DNA of 33,096 bases, taken from positions 1 to 33,096 of the IMG/VR virus record IMGVR_UViG_3300021373_001348; one strand, written 5' to 3'. The notes beneath the pieces were generated by a model. It had not been told where the DNA came from. It was given only the letters and a program-made list of their open reading frames with translations, and did no database searches. The DNA is from a virus. Of this stretch, positions 1-7,019 are shown in pieces (the stretch's first letter is position 1; each line of letters starts with the position of its first letter). The translations under genes were made by a program, and so were the position numbers.

Positions 1-702
1 GCCACCATCCGCAATGATATGGCCACCAAGACCGTGAGCAGCATCAGCGCACTCAATAACAGCGGAAAGCTGAGGGTAACCAACACCAGTTTGGATCCGT
101 GTTGTGCAAACACTTCCAGGGCCAATGCCTACTTTAACAATATCTGCTCCATTTAAGATTAACTCCTCTGTCATTTCGCCTGTTACTACATTTCCGGCGA
201 TGATTACAATATTTGGATATAATTCCCTAAATTCTTTAACAAATTTTACAAATCTTTGACTGTAACCATTTGCAACATCAATACAAACATATTTTAAATT
301 ACCATCTGCTTGTTCATAAACTTGTCTAAATTTGTTGTGGTCACTTTCTGTTATACCTATACTCATAGCCACGTAATTAGTTCGTTCATACATATCTGTA
401 TCAAAATAACTTACTAATTCTTGTACACTATATGTTTTAACTAAACAAGTGAATAGACCACCTTCTGCTAGTTTGTCAGCGAGTTGGAAAGTTCCAACCC
501 CATCCATATTTGCAGCCATAATAGGAACACCAGTCCAGTGAGGAATGTCACGAATCTGTTCCATTGACATATCTTCTGGCTTCCAGTTACGCCAGGTATA
601 TTCTCTATTAAGCTCTACTTCTTTACGACTACCTAGCGTACTACGTTTAGGACGAATAAGAACATCCTTGTAGTCTAATTTTACGTCTGCGTCTATTCTC
701 AT
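1..702 (-). CDS. guaC: GMP reductase, 3'-truncated by window edge
   Basis: Translating the minus strand from the ATG at 700-702 gives 234 residues open to the window edge. The sequence follows E. coli GuaC closely: start [20 protein letters not shown], the AANMD motif near residue 63, and the IMPDH/GMPR active-site loop GPGSVCTTR with catalytic Cys199, followed by the [19 protein letters not shown] region that favours GMP reductase over IMP dehydrogenase. No CBS insert is present. The enzyme converts GMP to IMP with NADPH in the cytoplasm, feeding guanine nucleotides from degraded RNA or DNA back to the purine pool. Its start overlaps the stop of the oxygenase gene (ATGA), and GGAGAG lies just upstream. 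About 110 C-terminal residues are missing compared with the usual ~347. Confidence 0.95.
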   Translation of the reverse strand, partial: MRIDADVKLDYKDVLIRPKRSTLGSRKEVELNREYTWRNWKPEDMSMEQIRDIPHWTGVPIMAANMDGVGTFQLADKLAEGGLFTCLVKTYSVQELVSYFDTDMYERTNYVAMSIGITESDHNKFRQVYEQADGNLKYVCIDVANGYSQRFVKFVKEFRELYPNIVIIAGNVVTGEMTEELILNGADIVKVGIGPGSVCTTRIQTGVGYPQLSAVIECADAAHGLGGHIIADGG

Positions 703-1277
703 TGTTTCTCTCCGTAATTAAAACTTACTGATATTCTATCGGTTTTACTAAAGTTACCTTGCACACTGTGTTTTAACCAACTAGGAAAAATATACAATGC
801 ATTTGTTTTTCCTGCATATGTTGCTCGTGTACTTGTATAATAAGTTGTTTGTGCTATATCTTCAGGTATATGATACTCAGCGCCATCATTACGCTCGAAC
901 TGTATATTGCCTTGATTTTCGCCTGCTTCAACATAATAGACTCCACTTAGTACACTACCTACGTGATTGTGTAAATGATTGTAACTACCTGGAGGATTAA
1001 TATTGATCCATAGGTTTTGTATTTCTAAATTTTTCATTCCTACTTGATTTGCACAAGTATTCATTTCGTCATTTAAAAGTTTTACCAGGCGATCAATAGC
1101 GTGACATTCTCCGCTTTTTATATCTTGACTTTGATATCCGCCAAAATTACTAATAGCACGACCTTGATTTTCTTTTTGCTTATTGTAAGCAAAGGACTTA
1201 ACTTCGTCATTGTCAACTACGTGTATGACTGAGCTCCAGATTACACTAGGAAACCATAGTTCCGTGTGCATTGCCAT
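699..1277 (-). CDS. 2OG-Fe(II) oxygenase-like protein
   Basis: A 192-residue protein resembling the putative 2-oxoglutarate/Fe(II) oxygenases common in marine T4-like phages (the 2OG-FeII_Oxy_5 type). The core is visible as a histidine cluster at His101/His103/His105, followed by the beta-strand [17 protein letters not shown], and a C-terminal His170 with Arg181 in the segment [21 protein letters not shown], which would supply the distal iron ligand and the 2OG carboxylate contact. The substrate is unknown. It has no signal peptide, so it is probably cytoplasmic. It lies 3 nt after rpsU and overlaps guaC by 3 nt, so the three are probably co-transcribed. An AAGG sits about 10 nt before the ATG. 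Confidence 0.75.
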   Translation of the reverse strand: MAMHTELWFPSVIWSSVIHVVDNDEVKSFAYNKQKENQGRAISNFGGYQSQDIKSGECHAIDRLVKLLNDEMNTCANQVGMKNLEIQNLWININPPGSYNHLHNHVGSVLSGVYYVEAGENQGNIQFERNDGAEYHIPEDIAQTTYYTSTRATYAGKTNALYIFPSWLKHSVQGNFSKTDRISVSFNYGEKQ

Positions 1278-1280
1278 TGT

Positions 1281-1577
1281 TTAATGCCTTCTATTCTTTT
1301 TAGGAGATGGTGCTGGTCCCCATCCTTCTGCTTCCATAGCTTGTACTTTTTTAAGCCAACGTTTACGTCCGGCAGCTTTTGCCTTAGCTCGTTTTTCACT
1401 AGGTTTAATGTACTGCTGACGGTCTCTAACTTCTTGGACTATTCCAGCTTCTTGGACTTTCTTTTTAAAAATTCTTAGTGCTTTAGTAAAGTCACCATTT
1501 CGAACTTCTACAGTAAGTCCTTTCTTTTGATCGTCGGATCTTTCAACCCTTCGATTATTTTTGTAGTTACGATTCAA
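1281..1577 (-). CDS. rpsU: Phage ribosomal protein bS21
   Basis: A 98-residue basic protein whose middle (about residues 21-77) matches bS21: LTVEVRNGDFTKALRIFKKK, then AGIVQEVRDRQQYIKPSEKR and a Lys/Arg-rich tail. bS21 sits on the 30S platform near the 3' end of 16S rRNA and helps start translation. Phage copies are known in several marine phages including, as I recall, pelagiphages. The protein is longer than the usual ~70 residues, with about 20 extra at the N-terminus and a GWGPAPSPKK-type C-terminal tail. The start is TTG at 1575-1577, chosen because AGGAG lies 6 nt upstream; that Shine-Dalgarno lies within the last codons of the preceding gene, which overlaps by 11 nt. It may compete with host bS21 to bias ribosomes toward phage messages (inference). 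Confidence 0.93.
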   Translation of the reverse strand: MNRNYKNNRRVERSDDQKKGLTVEVRNGDFTKALRIFKKKVQEAGIVQEVRDRQQYIKPSEKRAKAKAAGRKRWLKKVQAMEAEGWGPAPSPKKNRRH

Positions 1578-1977
1578 ACTTATCTCCTGTTATTTGTTCA
1601 TACATCCAGTCTAGGTTGTATATTCTGTTTGTACTTAATGTATTATACACTAGGTGCTCGCCTTTTGTCAACCAGAAAACATTTGAATATCCCAATAGAT
1701 ATGAAACTATATCAATATGTTTTGGTGAAAAATTGTCTATGTCAAGAATAACATAGTTGCTTCGATGTACAATGTCTAACAACCATTTAATTTCCATTTC
1801 ACTATCTGATTGTTCGTACATATATACATTAAGATTTTTATCAAAGTTTTCAATTAAATTTTGAAACTGTGACTTAGTATCGTCAGTTGGATAAATTAAT
1901 GCGAATGTTAAATTATAGTTGTTTAACTTATCAGGGGGCGTAATTAAATTTATTTTAAGTTGTTTATCGTTTTCCAT
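1567..1977 (-). CDS. Unknown 136-residue protein
   Basis: I do not recognise this protein. It is 136 residues long with no signal peptide or membrane segment. The alternating hydrophobic pattern (YNLTFALIYP, then SNYVILDIDNFSP and YLLGYSNVFWLTKGEHLVY) suggests a small alpha/beta Rossmann-like fold, loosely like nucleoside-deoxyribosyltransferase or TIR-like folds, but no catalytic residue can be assigned. The start at 1977 lies 28 nt inside the end of the membrane-protein gene with a poor Shine-Dalgarno, so translational coupling is likely. The 3' end carries the rpsU Shine-Dalgarno. Confidence 0.7.
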   Translation of the reverse strand: MENDKQLKINLITPPDKLNNYNLTFALIYPTDDTKSQFQNLIENFDKNLNVYMYEQSDSEMEIKWLLDIVHRSNYVILDIDNFSPKHIDIVSYLLGYSNVFWLTKGEHLVYNTLSTNRIYNLDWMYEQITGDKFES

Positions 1978-3731
1978 ATAGAGCCATCTTTTTGTTCTTC
2001 ATTCTGTATATAGCCCTCTTGTGTTTCTTTTTTCTTCTGAACTGAACCTTCTTTAGAAATAAAGTTCTTACTTTCTACATACCCTGCCCAAGGTACCTCG
2101 TCAATTTTACCGTCGATATATAATTGCTTAAAGAACTTTAGTGTTTGTCTAGGATTTTCATCTTTCCAACGTTGTTTAGCTTCTTGCCAAGTATCGTCTT
2201 CTTCTTGATCGTCTAGTTCTTTAACTCTTACTTCTTTTGATTCTTCCGAAAATTCTACTCTTTTTTTTTGAGTCTCGTCGTCAAACTCTTTGTCTAAGGT
2301 TTCTTGATCGACGTCTTCATAAGACTGTATTTCGTCTGGTTCCACTGGCTTAGTTGTTGCATCTGAATTGGTAGTATCATCTTCTGGTACCACGTCTCTA
2401 TCATCTCCATCTGGAGCAACATCATCTTCTGTAGCATTTACTTCTTCCTCTTCTTTAGGCGGCGTAGAATTGTCAGGATTATAAGGAACGTTGTCAACTA
2501 TACGCTGTGCTCTTGCTCGTTCGTATTCTTCTCTCTCGAGCCGAAGACGTTCACCGTTATCATCTTCAAGTTGTTTACGTCTAAACTCAAAGGTATATTG
2601 TGATGCGATTAGTAATAGTACTGCTAATGGATCAAACACAAAGATAATAATTATTATTACCCAACGTACAGCTTCTTCAAGCATATTATTATCTGCGGCT
2701 TCACCGTACACAAATTCAGCAATATATTTGATTGGTCCTACTTCTGCTTCTAATTTTCGATATTCTGATTCTAGTTCTATTTTCTCTTCTGTTAGTGTTT
2801 CTATCTCAGAAGATGCTGTTCGAACACGGTCTAGTTGTTCATCTATGGCCTTTTGTATATCATCTTGATTACTAGTATCGCCTAATTGATCGCGTAGTCT
2901 ATTAATTAATATGTTAGACTGTTCAATTTGTCTGTCAGCATTATCACGTAATCTTGCTATTTCTTTACGTGCTGCCTGAACTGTCGGACTGTTGGCAGCG
3001 TCTTGTATTTTAGTTAACCATTCACCACGTTCTGCCTGTTTTGCTTCCTTCCAGTCGCCAATTTTTTCTGCTGTTTTTTTACCAAAGATGCCGTCTGCAC
3101 TAGCACCAATCATTTGTTGTGCTTTTTTAACTTCACCGTTGTCTACATAACCTTGTAGTGTTTCTAGGTCTGCATCTATTTTATCTAATTCGTTTTGAAA
3201 TAACTGTGTAACACTTGCAATTATTTTATTTTGTTCTGCAATAGCAGGTTTAATTCTTTCGTATGCTGTGTCAATACGATCTTGTTCTTTATCAATTTGA
3301 CCTTGTATATTTTCGTCGGTGGCTGTTTCGCTTGACTCGAGTTGACGCACTCTATTTTCTGCACGACCAACAATACCTAGCTGCCTATCAATTTCATTTT
3401 GAATTGTTTCAACTCTTGCAATACTTTCTTCGCCTGCACTAGTTTGTTCAATATGTGCTTTTGACAAGAAACCAAAGATACCCATTGAAGTAATAAGCAT
3501 TAGTACAAAAACTGCTACACCTAAATAAGTCCTAAGCCACCAGGCGGCTTGTTTCCAATACTTGTGTAACCACACTGCGGTTACAAGTTTTCCAATTTCT
3601 AGTACCCCACCCATAATCATAATGGGAACGGCCGCTGCCGCAAAGATTGCAACCAATCCTGCAACAGAGTAGTATATTGCCACTGCACTAATTGCTAAGG
3701 CAGTGATGAGAGTTAGTATAGCTAAGAACAT
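1950..3731 (-). CDS. Membrane protein with long coiled coil and PG-binding-like motif
   Basis: A 593-residue protein of unknown function; similar architectures occur in other T4-like marine phages. The visible order is: two or three hydrophobic helices at about 3-50, another at 67-89, a long charged coiled coil at about 100-335, a further membrane segment at 356-378 (IIIIFVFDPLAVLLLIA), then a very acidic, Glu/Asp-rich cytosolic tail. Within the coiled coil, residues about 200-228 read like a degenerate PG_binding_1 repeat (AQQMIGASADGIFGKKTAEK), which in other proteins contacts peptidoglycan. This could anchor an inner-membrane protein to the wall. A weak late-promoter-like GTTAAATA is at 3736-3743, just before the ATG. 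It heads the bS21/guaC gene string. Confidence 0.8.
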   Translation of the reverse strand: MFLAILTLITALAISAVAIYYSVAGLVAIFAAAAVPIMIMGGVLEIGKLVTAVWLHKYWKQAAWWLRTYLGVAVFVLMLITSMGIFGFLSKAHIEQTSAGEESIARVETIQNEIDRQLGIVGRAENRVRQLESSETATDENIQGQIDKEQDRIDTAYERIKPAIAEQNKIIASVTQLFQNELDKIDADLETLQGYVDNGEVKKAQQMIGASADGIFGKKTAEKIGDWKEAKQAERGEWLTKIQDAANSPTVQAARKEIARLRDNADRQIEQSNILINRLRDQLGDTSNQDDIQKAIDEQLDRVRTASSEIETLTEEKIELESEYRKLEAEVGPIKYIAEFVYGEAADNNMLEEAVRWVIIIIIFVFDPLAVLLLIASQYTFEFRRKQLEDDNGERLRLEREEYERARAQRIVDNVPYNPDNSTPPKEEEEVNATEDDVAPDGDDRDVVPEDDTTNSDATTKPVEPDEIQSYEDVDQETLDKEFDDETQKKRVEFSEESKEVRVKELDDQEEDDTWQEAKQRWKDENPRQTLKFFKQLYIDGKIDEVPWAGYVESKNFISKEGSVQKKKETQEGYIQNEEQKDGSIWKTINNLK

Positions 3732-3770
3732 ATACTATTTAACCTGTTTAATGTAGTTCATTATATAGCC

Positions 3771-4208
3771 TTATATTCCTACCCAGCGCCATTCGTTCTG
3801 TGTACCACTACTTTGACAAGCAGTTTCTTCAAAATGCCGTGATTTACCTTTAACTGTAATCATACTATAAATTACACGGCAGTAACCACTGCTAATAGGA
3901 TACCCGTGTACTGCTTTTACACTGCCTTTAGCAGTGTCTTCGTACCAATTGTATACTATCCCATAGTCGCTTTCTAAAGCGGCGTGTACTGCACTATTTT
4001 GCTTACGCTTTTGCTCGTCTGTTAATGTATGCCTTGACCAATCTAACACGTCAATTACAAAAGTAAGCGAACTTGCTCCAGGCGAATAGTTTGCTTTTGC
4101 ACTTCTGTTAATGCTTTCACTTTGTTGTGGTAAAGTTCCACAAGCAGTGATGCTAATTAACAGTGCCGTTAATATTAAGAACTTCCCAACTACCATCGAG
4201 TTTCTCAC
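3771..4208 (-). CDS. Lipoprotein with 17-kDa-surface-antigen-like C-terminus
   Basis: A 145-residue secreted lipoprotein. The start is GTG at 4206-4208, chosen because AGGAG lies 6 nt upstream; an internal ATG is four codons later. The signal peptide (MVVGKFLILTALLISITAC) ends in a lipobox with the lipidated Cys about residue 23. The C-terminal part, with YCRVIYSMITVKGK and ETACQSSG before EWRWVG, resembles the end of the RT0821/Lpp0805 or 17-kDa surface-antigen family (YCREY...ACR...DGxW). It is the last of three overlapping lipoprotein genes, overlapping its upstream neighbour by 56 nt. The likely location is the outer membrane. Its role is unknown; receptor masking or superinfection exclusion is inference. 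Confidence 0.82.
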   Translation of the reverse strand: MRNSMVVGKFLILTALLISITACGTLPQQSESINRSAKANYSPGASSLTFVIDVLDWSRHTLTDEQKRKQNSAVHAALESDYGIVYNWYEDTAKGSVKAVHGYPISSGYCRVIYSMITVKGKSRHFEETACQSSGTQNEWRWVGI

Positions 4209-4491
4209 AACGTACTCCTCTTACTTCTACTGTTGTATTCCATCGACGTTCAGGGTAAAAGAATTCTTCACACTTTGAGTCGATACCTGCTCTTGCAATT
4301 TGCATTTGTTGTCCAGGACGATCTGTACATTGTACAACTGTTGTACTACTTACGTTAGTACCGTCCTGTTTAACTATTGCTTGGTCTGTATAACAATATT
4401 GTGGAGTATAATCGTATTGATGATTACTAGCACATCCTGTTAGACCTAAAATTCCAATGCTAGTTATTAGAAGCAATTCTCGCACTTGCAT
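4153..4491 (-). CDS. Lipoprotein, unknown family
   Basis: A 112-residue lipoprotein with signal peptide LLLITSIGILGLTGCAS; the lipobox is LTGC. The mature part is small, with four Cys after the lipidation site (YCYTDQ, VQCTDRP, SKCEEF, VRCEKL), consistent with periplasmic disulfides, and ends DGSWEVLNING. Start: the ATG at 4489-4491 is only 1-2 nt after GGAG, whereas a GTG at 4483-4485 lies at proper spacing, so GTG may be the true start. It overlaps the first lipoprotein gene by 32 nt. I do not recognise a named family. Confidence 0.78.
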   Translation of the reverse strand: MQVRELLLITSIGILGLTGCASNHQYDYTPQYCYTDQAIVKQDGTNVSSTTVVQCTDRPGQQMQIARAGIDSKCEEFFYPERRWNTTVEVRGVRCEKLDGSWEVLNINGTVN

Positions 4492-4957
4492 TCTCCGCTA
4501 CTAATGAATCAAAAACTGCTTTGGGCATTTTAAGTTTTACAAACGTATAGTGTTTGCCTGCGTAGATATAAGTTCCACGTTCTTCTTCAAGATGCTGTGT
4601 AATTGCTGTATCTGATACTCTGTACGAGATAGTAGTACGGGTAGTTTTTACATCGTTTACAAAATCTAATTTTGTTTCGCTGTTAACTAATCCGTTAATT
4701 CTTTTTGCAAAGTTATTCATTGAGATTGCATACATTTGTTCTTCTGCCGCTTGTTGATGAATACTTTCACCTGCGCCACACGCATATGCAAATTCTTCTT
4801 TCCACCAAAAGAATCCTTCAGCGCCTGATTGAGCGCACGAAGCATACCATTTTGGTTGTGCGTAACTATCACGTTCTGCAATAGTTGTTGTAGTTGAACA
4901 AGCGCCTAGTGTTAGTACAATTGCGCCTGCTGTTAAAGCCTTAGTAAAGCCTTTCAT
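4460..4957 (-). CDS. LPP20-like lipoprotein
   Basis: A 165-residue lipoprotein. The signal peptide MKGFTKALTAGAIVLTLGAC ends in a clear lipobox, Cys20. The mature part starts near PKWYASC and has the LPP20-type pattern (W-Y..C, then ACGAGESIHQQAAEEQMYAI and FAKRINGLVNSET) followed by a strand-rich half. LPP20-type lipoproteins of proteobacteria are outer-membrane proteins of uncertain function. GGAGG lies at good spacing before the ATG. This is the first gene of the lipoprotein triad and lies 42 nt from the -10 element of a sigma70-type promoter, suggesting early or independent expression by host RNA polymerase. Confidence 0.82.
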   Translation of the reverse strand: MKGFTKALTAGAIVLTLGACSTTTTIAERDSYAQPKWYASCAQSGAEGFFWWKEEFAYACGAGESIHQQAAEEQMYAISMNNFAKRINGLVNSETKLDFVNDVKTTRTTISYRVSDTAITQHLEEERGTYIYAGKHYTFVKLKMPKAVFDSLVAENASARIASNN

Positions 4958-4998
4958 TTATGCCTCCATAAAGTGAGTTGTTTATTCATTATGTTTAT

Positions 4999-5027
4999 AG
5001 TGTATGATCATTTTATTAAAATGTCAA
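4999..5027 (-). promoter_or_regulatory. Sigma70-type promoter for lipoprotein triad
   Basis: On the minus strand TTGACA (5022-5027), a 17-nt spacer and TACACT (4999-5004) precede the first lipoprotein gene. The -35 is perfect and the -10 matches at four of six positions. This would let host RNA polymerase start the triad independently of late transcription. Confidence 0.6.
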
Positions 5028-5041
5028 TAGTTTTTGGTAAA

Positions 5042-5545
5042 TTAATCTTGTCGATAAAAGATGTGTTCGCCAATTCTACCAATTAGAGTAAAATGTCTTG
5101 ACCAGTCAGGAGATACATATTTTGCGTGGTAGTGTGTTGCGCCTTCAGTTATACCTACAAAATCTCCATATGTCATCATATTATATGCTACGTGTTGTGA
5201 TTCTACCCAAGCATCCATATTAGTAGGCCAATCACTCTTACCGTCACAATACCAACTGAACTGACAACGATTACGTATCATACGTCCGTCGGCATACTGT
5301 TTGCCTTGTTTTACTACAGTACAAATTGTGTTTGGATATCGATTATCTTTTACACGATTTAATACAACGTCAGCAACAGCCATTCGATCAGCACGATTAC
5401 TGGAACGTGCTTCGTAATAAACGTTTTGTGCTAAACACCACATCTCCGGCTGGTCGTCTGCTGTAAACAATCCTTTGGCTTGACCTGCTTGTGCAAAACT
5501 TAAACTTGCTAAACAAAATCCAACTACTGTGATTAAATTTTTCAT
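5042..5545 (-). CDS. Secreted SleB/CwlJ-like cell-wall hydrolase
   Basis: A 167-residue protein of the Hydrolase_2 (SleB/CwlJ) type. After a cleavable signal peptide (MKNLITVVGFCLASLSFAQA) comes the family core: LAQNVYYEARSSNRADRMAV with the likely catalytic Glu, ADVVLNRVKDNRYPNTICTV, QFSWYCDG and a GATHYHA...PDW segment. Members cleave peptidoglycan glycan strands. The Sec signal means it can reach the periplasm without a holin, acting as an exported endolysin or a wall-remodelling enzyme. AGGAG lies 6 nt before the ATG. It sits between the lipoprotein triad and an unknown gene, 2 nt from the latter, so both probably use the strong promoter at 6030-6058. Confidence 0.9.
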   Translation of the reverse strand: MKNLITVVGFCLASLSFAQAGQAKGLFTADDQPEMWCLAQNVYYEARSSNRADRMAVADVVLNRVKDNRYPNTICTVVKQGKQYADGRMIRNRCQFSWYCDGKSDWPTNMDAWVESQHVAYNMMTYGDFVGITEGATHYHAKYVSPDWSRHFTLIGRIGEHIFYRQD

Positions 5546-5547
5546 AA

Positions 5548-6000
5548 TTATCTCCTCATCTTTGCAATTTCTTCTGCCTGTTTAGTGCCACGCATCACAG
5601 GAACAGCATTTGACTTATGCATTGTAGCAATACCTACAATAAGATCACCTGTATACTTTGGTGACTCTTTCTTAGTACCACCTGAACAACCTCTATTAAA
5701 TGTACCGTTCTTGATTGCTTCTTCCATTGCAGAAGGAATCTTAGGATCATTTCTACGCCAAGATGTATCTGGTGTATATGTGCCTCTACTTTTTACAGGG
5801 GCTTTGTATTCACCACGAACATACGAAATGTAGTCGTCTACTGTGTTGTACTGTAATGAGTGATTGTTTGCTCGACGCATTGCTTTGTTGTGCTTGCGCC
5901 ATTCGATAGTATACCTTTCGATATCTTTTTGTGTTAGAGGCTTTTTCTTACGCTTCTTAGTATTGATGGTACTAAGGCCTCTTGCTAAATGCATTGTCAT
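5548..6000 (-). CDS. Unknown basic phage protein, 150 residues
   Basis: A soluble, Lys/Arg-rich protein of 150 residues; I recognise it only as the kind of hypothetical found in marine T4-like phages. It has a basic N-terminus (KKRKKKPLTQ near residue 16), a helical stretch around ERYTIEWRKHNKAMRR and a C-terminal GDLIVGIATMHKSN segment. No enzyme motif is visible. GGAG is properly placed before the ATG. It is the first gene after a strong sigma70-type promoter, so it is likely early, and the exported cell-wall hydrolase follows after 2 nt. Confidence 0.72.
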   Translation of the reverse strand: MTMHLARGLSTINTKKRKKKPLTQKDIERYTIEWRKHNKAMRRANNHSLQYNTVDDYISYVRGEYKAPVKSRGTYTPDTSWRRNDPKIPSAMEEAIKNGTFNRGCSGGTKKESPKYTGDLIVGIATMHKSNAVPVMRGTKQAEEIAKMRR

Positions 6001-6009
6001 TGCCTACTC

Positions 6010-6040
6010 CGTGCCTATATTATAGTAATACTATAGCACG
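6010..6040 (-). promoter_or_regulatory. Dyad overlapping the -10: candidate operator
   Basis: An odd palindrome TATAGTAATACTATA (6021-6035) is flanked by matching CGTGC (6010-6014) and GCACG (6036-6040) arms. It covers the -10 and start point of the promoter at 6030-6058, where a repressor dimer could act. No binding protein can be named. Confidence 0.4.
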
Positions 6041-6058
6041 GGTAGGCTACAATGTCAA
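6030..6058 (-). promoter_or_regulatory. Strong sigma70-type promoter
   Basis: On the minus strand TTGACA (6053-6058), exactly 17 nt, then TATAGT (6030-6035) drives the 5548-6000 gene and probably the cell-wall hydrolase. The match (11 of 12 consensus bases) implies use by unmodified host RNA polymerase. Confidence 0.75.
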
Positions 6059-6077
6059 ACTTTATTTTGCCAAAAAG

Positions 6078-6551
6078 TTACTTTTTGCCTTCCATTAGTT
6101 TTACGGCAGCATCATAATCTTCTTGTGCAATTACACCTTCACGAAGCAGTTTCATTCTGTTGGCCAGGTGCTTTGTTTGGATTTCTTCTTTTGATCCGCC
6201 AAAATATGCTACAGCGTGTCCTTCTTCAACTAGGATGTCTGTTACTAACTTGCCGTCAATTTTAAAATCTCCTAATACACGACCAAACTTGCCTTTCATA
6301 TCTTCGCCTTTGCGATCTTCTGTAGTAATAAGTTTTGCACCATTTTTCATAAGTTCTTTTAGTCTTGCTTTGGCTGCTTCACCAAATAAGTCTTCTACTT
6401 TATCTCTTGTTCTTGATTCAGGAGTATCAATGCCCATTATACGAACACGCTCGTCTGTTAGTGTTACTCCAAATCCTAGATCAATATCTACATCTACTGT
6501 ATCGCCGTCTACTACTTTAATGACTTTTACATCATATTCATTCTTTTGCAT
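6078..6551 (-). CDS. Thermonuclease (SNase-like)
   Basis: A 157-residue staphylococcal-nuclease fold protein. The hallmark VVDGDTVDVDIDLGFG is at residues 13-28, and VRIMGIDTPE at 36-45 holds the equivalents of catalytic Arg35 (Arg37) and Glu43 (Glu45); Arg91 in GKFGRVLGDF is the third catalytic residue. Calcium-dependent cleavage of DNA or RNA is the known family activity. There is no signal peptide, so it likely acts in the cytoplasm, for example in host nucleic-acid breakdown. GAGGG lies 7 nt before the ATG, and the gene follows the 6569-6940 membrane protein by 17 nt. Confidence 0.93.
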   Translation of the reverse strand: MQKNEYDVKVIKVVDGDTVDVDIDLGFGVTLTDERVRIMGIDTPESRTRDKVEDLFGEAAKARLKELMKNGAKLITTEDRKGEDMKGKFGRVLGDFKIDGKLVTDILVEEGHAVAYFGGSKEEIQTKHLANRMKLLREGVIAQEDYDAAVKLMEGKK

Positions 6552-6568
6552 TTTATTTCCCTCGTTGT

Positions 6569-6940
6569 TTATTCATCTAAGTTTAATGCTTGATCGCCCC
6601 ATTCTTCCATTATAAACTCTCCAAATGCTGTTCCGAAGAGCCACATAAATGTTAGAATTATTACTCCTACACATATTATAAGAAGCCATACTAAAATTTT
6701 TATTATAATATGTTTGCCTTCCGTCCAATGTGCTACTTTCTTTATTTTGTTTTTTACGCCGCCGAGCAGATACTCTCCAATAACCCAACGTGCTAATCTC
6801 ATTACAATTAGTATTGGTGAACTTAGCACATCAAACAATATTAAGAATAAGTCTACACTAGCATCTATAATATTGTCAACATTAAACCAATTGCGAATAC
6901 GTTCAACACGTTCTTTGCGTTTTTGCTCGCGCTTGTCCAT
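6569..6940 (-). CDS. Small membrane protein, two hydrophobic segments
   Basis: A 123-residue protein I do not recognise. It begins with a highly charged helix (KREQKRKERVERIRNWF), followed by an amphipathic or hydrophobic stretch at about 28-60 and a clear membrane helix at about 80-105 (IIKILVWLLIICVGVIILTF), with an acidic end. Charge and length would fit a holin-like or inner-membrane accessory protein, but nothing proves this. A late-promoter octamer ACTAAATA lies at 6967-6974, 27 nt upstream, directly after the terminator of the preceding gene. Confidence 0.75.
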   Translation of the reverse strand: MDKREQKRKERVERIRNWFNVDNIIDASVDLFLILFDVLSSPILIVMRLARWVIGEYLLGGVKNKIKKVAHWTEGKHIIIKILVWLLIICVGVIILTFMWLFGTAFGEFIMEEWGDQALNLDE

Positions 6941-6966
6941 TTGCCCTGCCCTTTATATGCTAACAT

Positions 6967-6974
6967 TATTTAGT
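6967..6974 (-). promoter_or_regulatory. T4-type late promoter octamer
   Basis: ACTAAATA on the minus strand, between the terminator at 6978-6998 and the gene starting at 6940. It shares the TAAATA core with eleven other upstream sites in this window. Confidence 0.5.
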
Positions 6975-6977
6975 CAT

Positions 6978-6998
6978 AAAAAAAGGCCCGAAGGCCTT
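6978..6998 (-). terminator. Rho-independent terminator
   Basis: On the minus strand a 6-bp stem AAGGCC/GGCCTT closed by a TTCG tetraloop is followed by an uninterrupted T tract. It ends the beta-barrel gene that stops at 7020. Confidence 0.9.
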
Positions 6999-7019
6999 AA
7001 TTTATTCTATTGCAACTAA

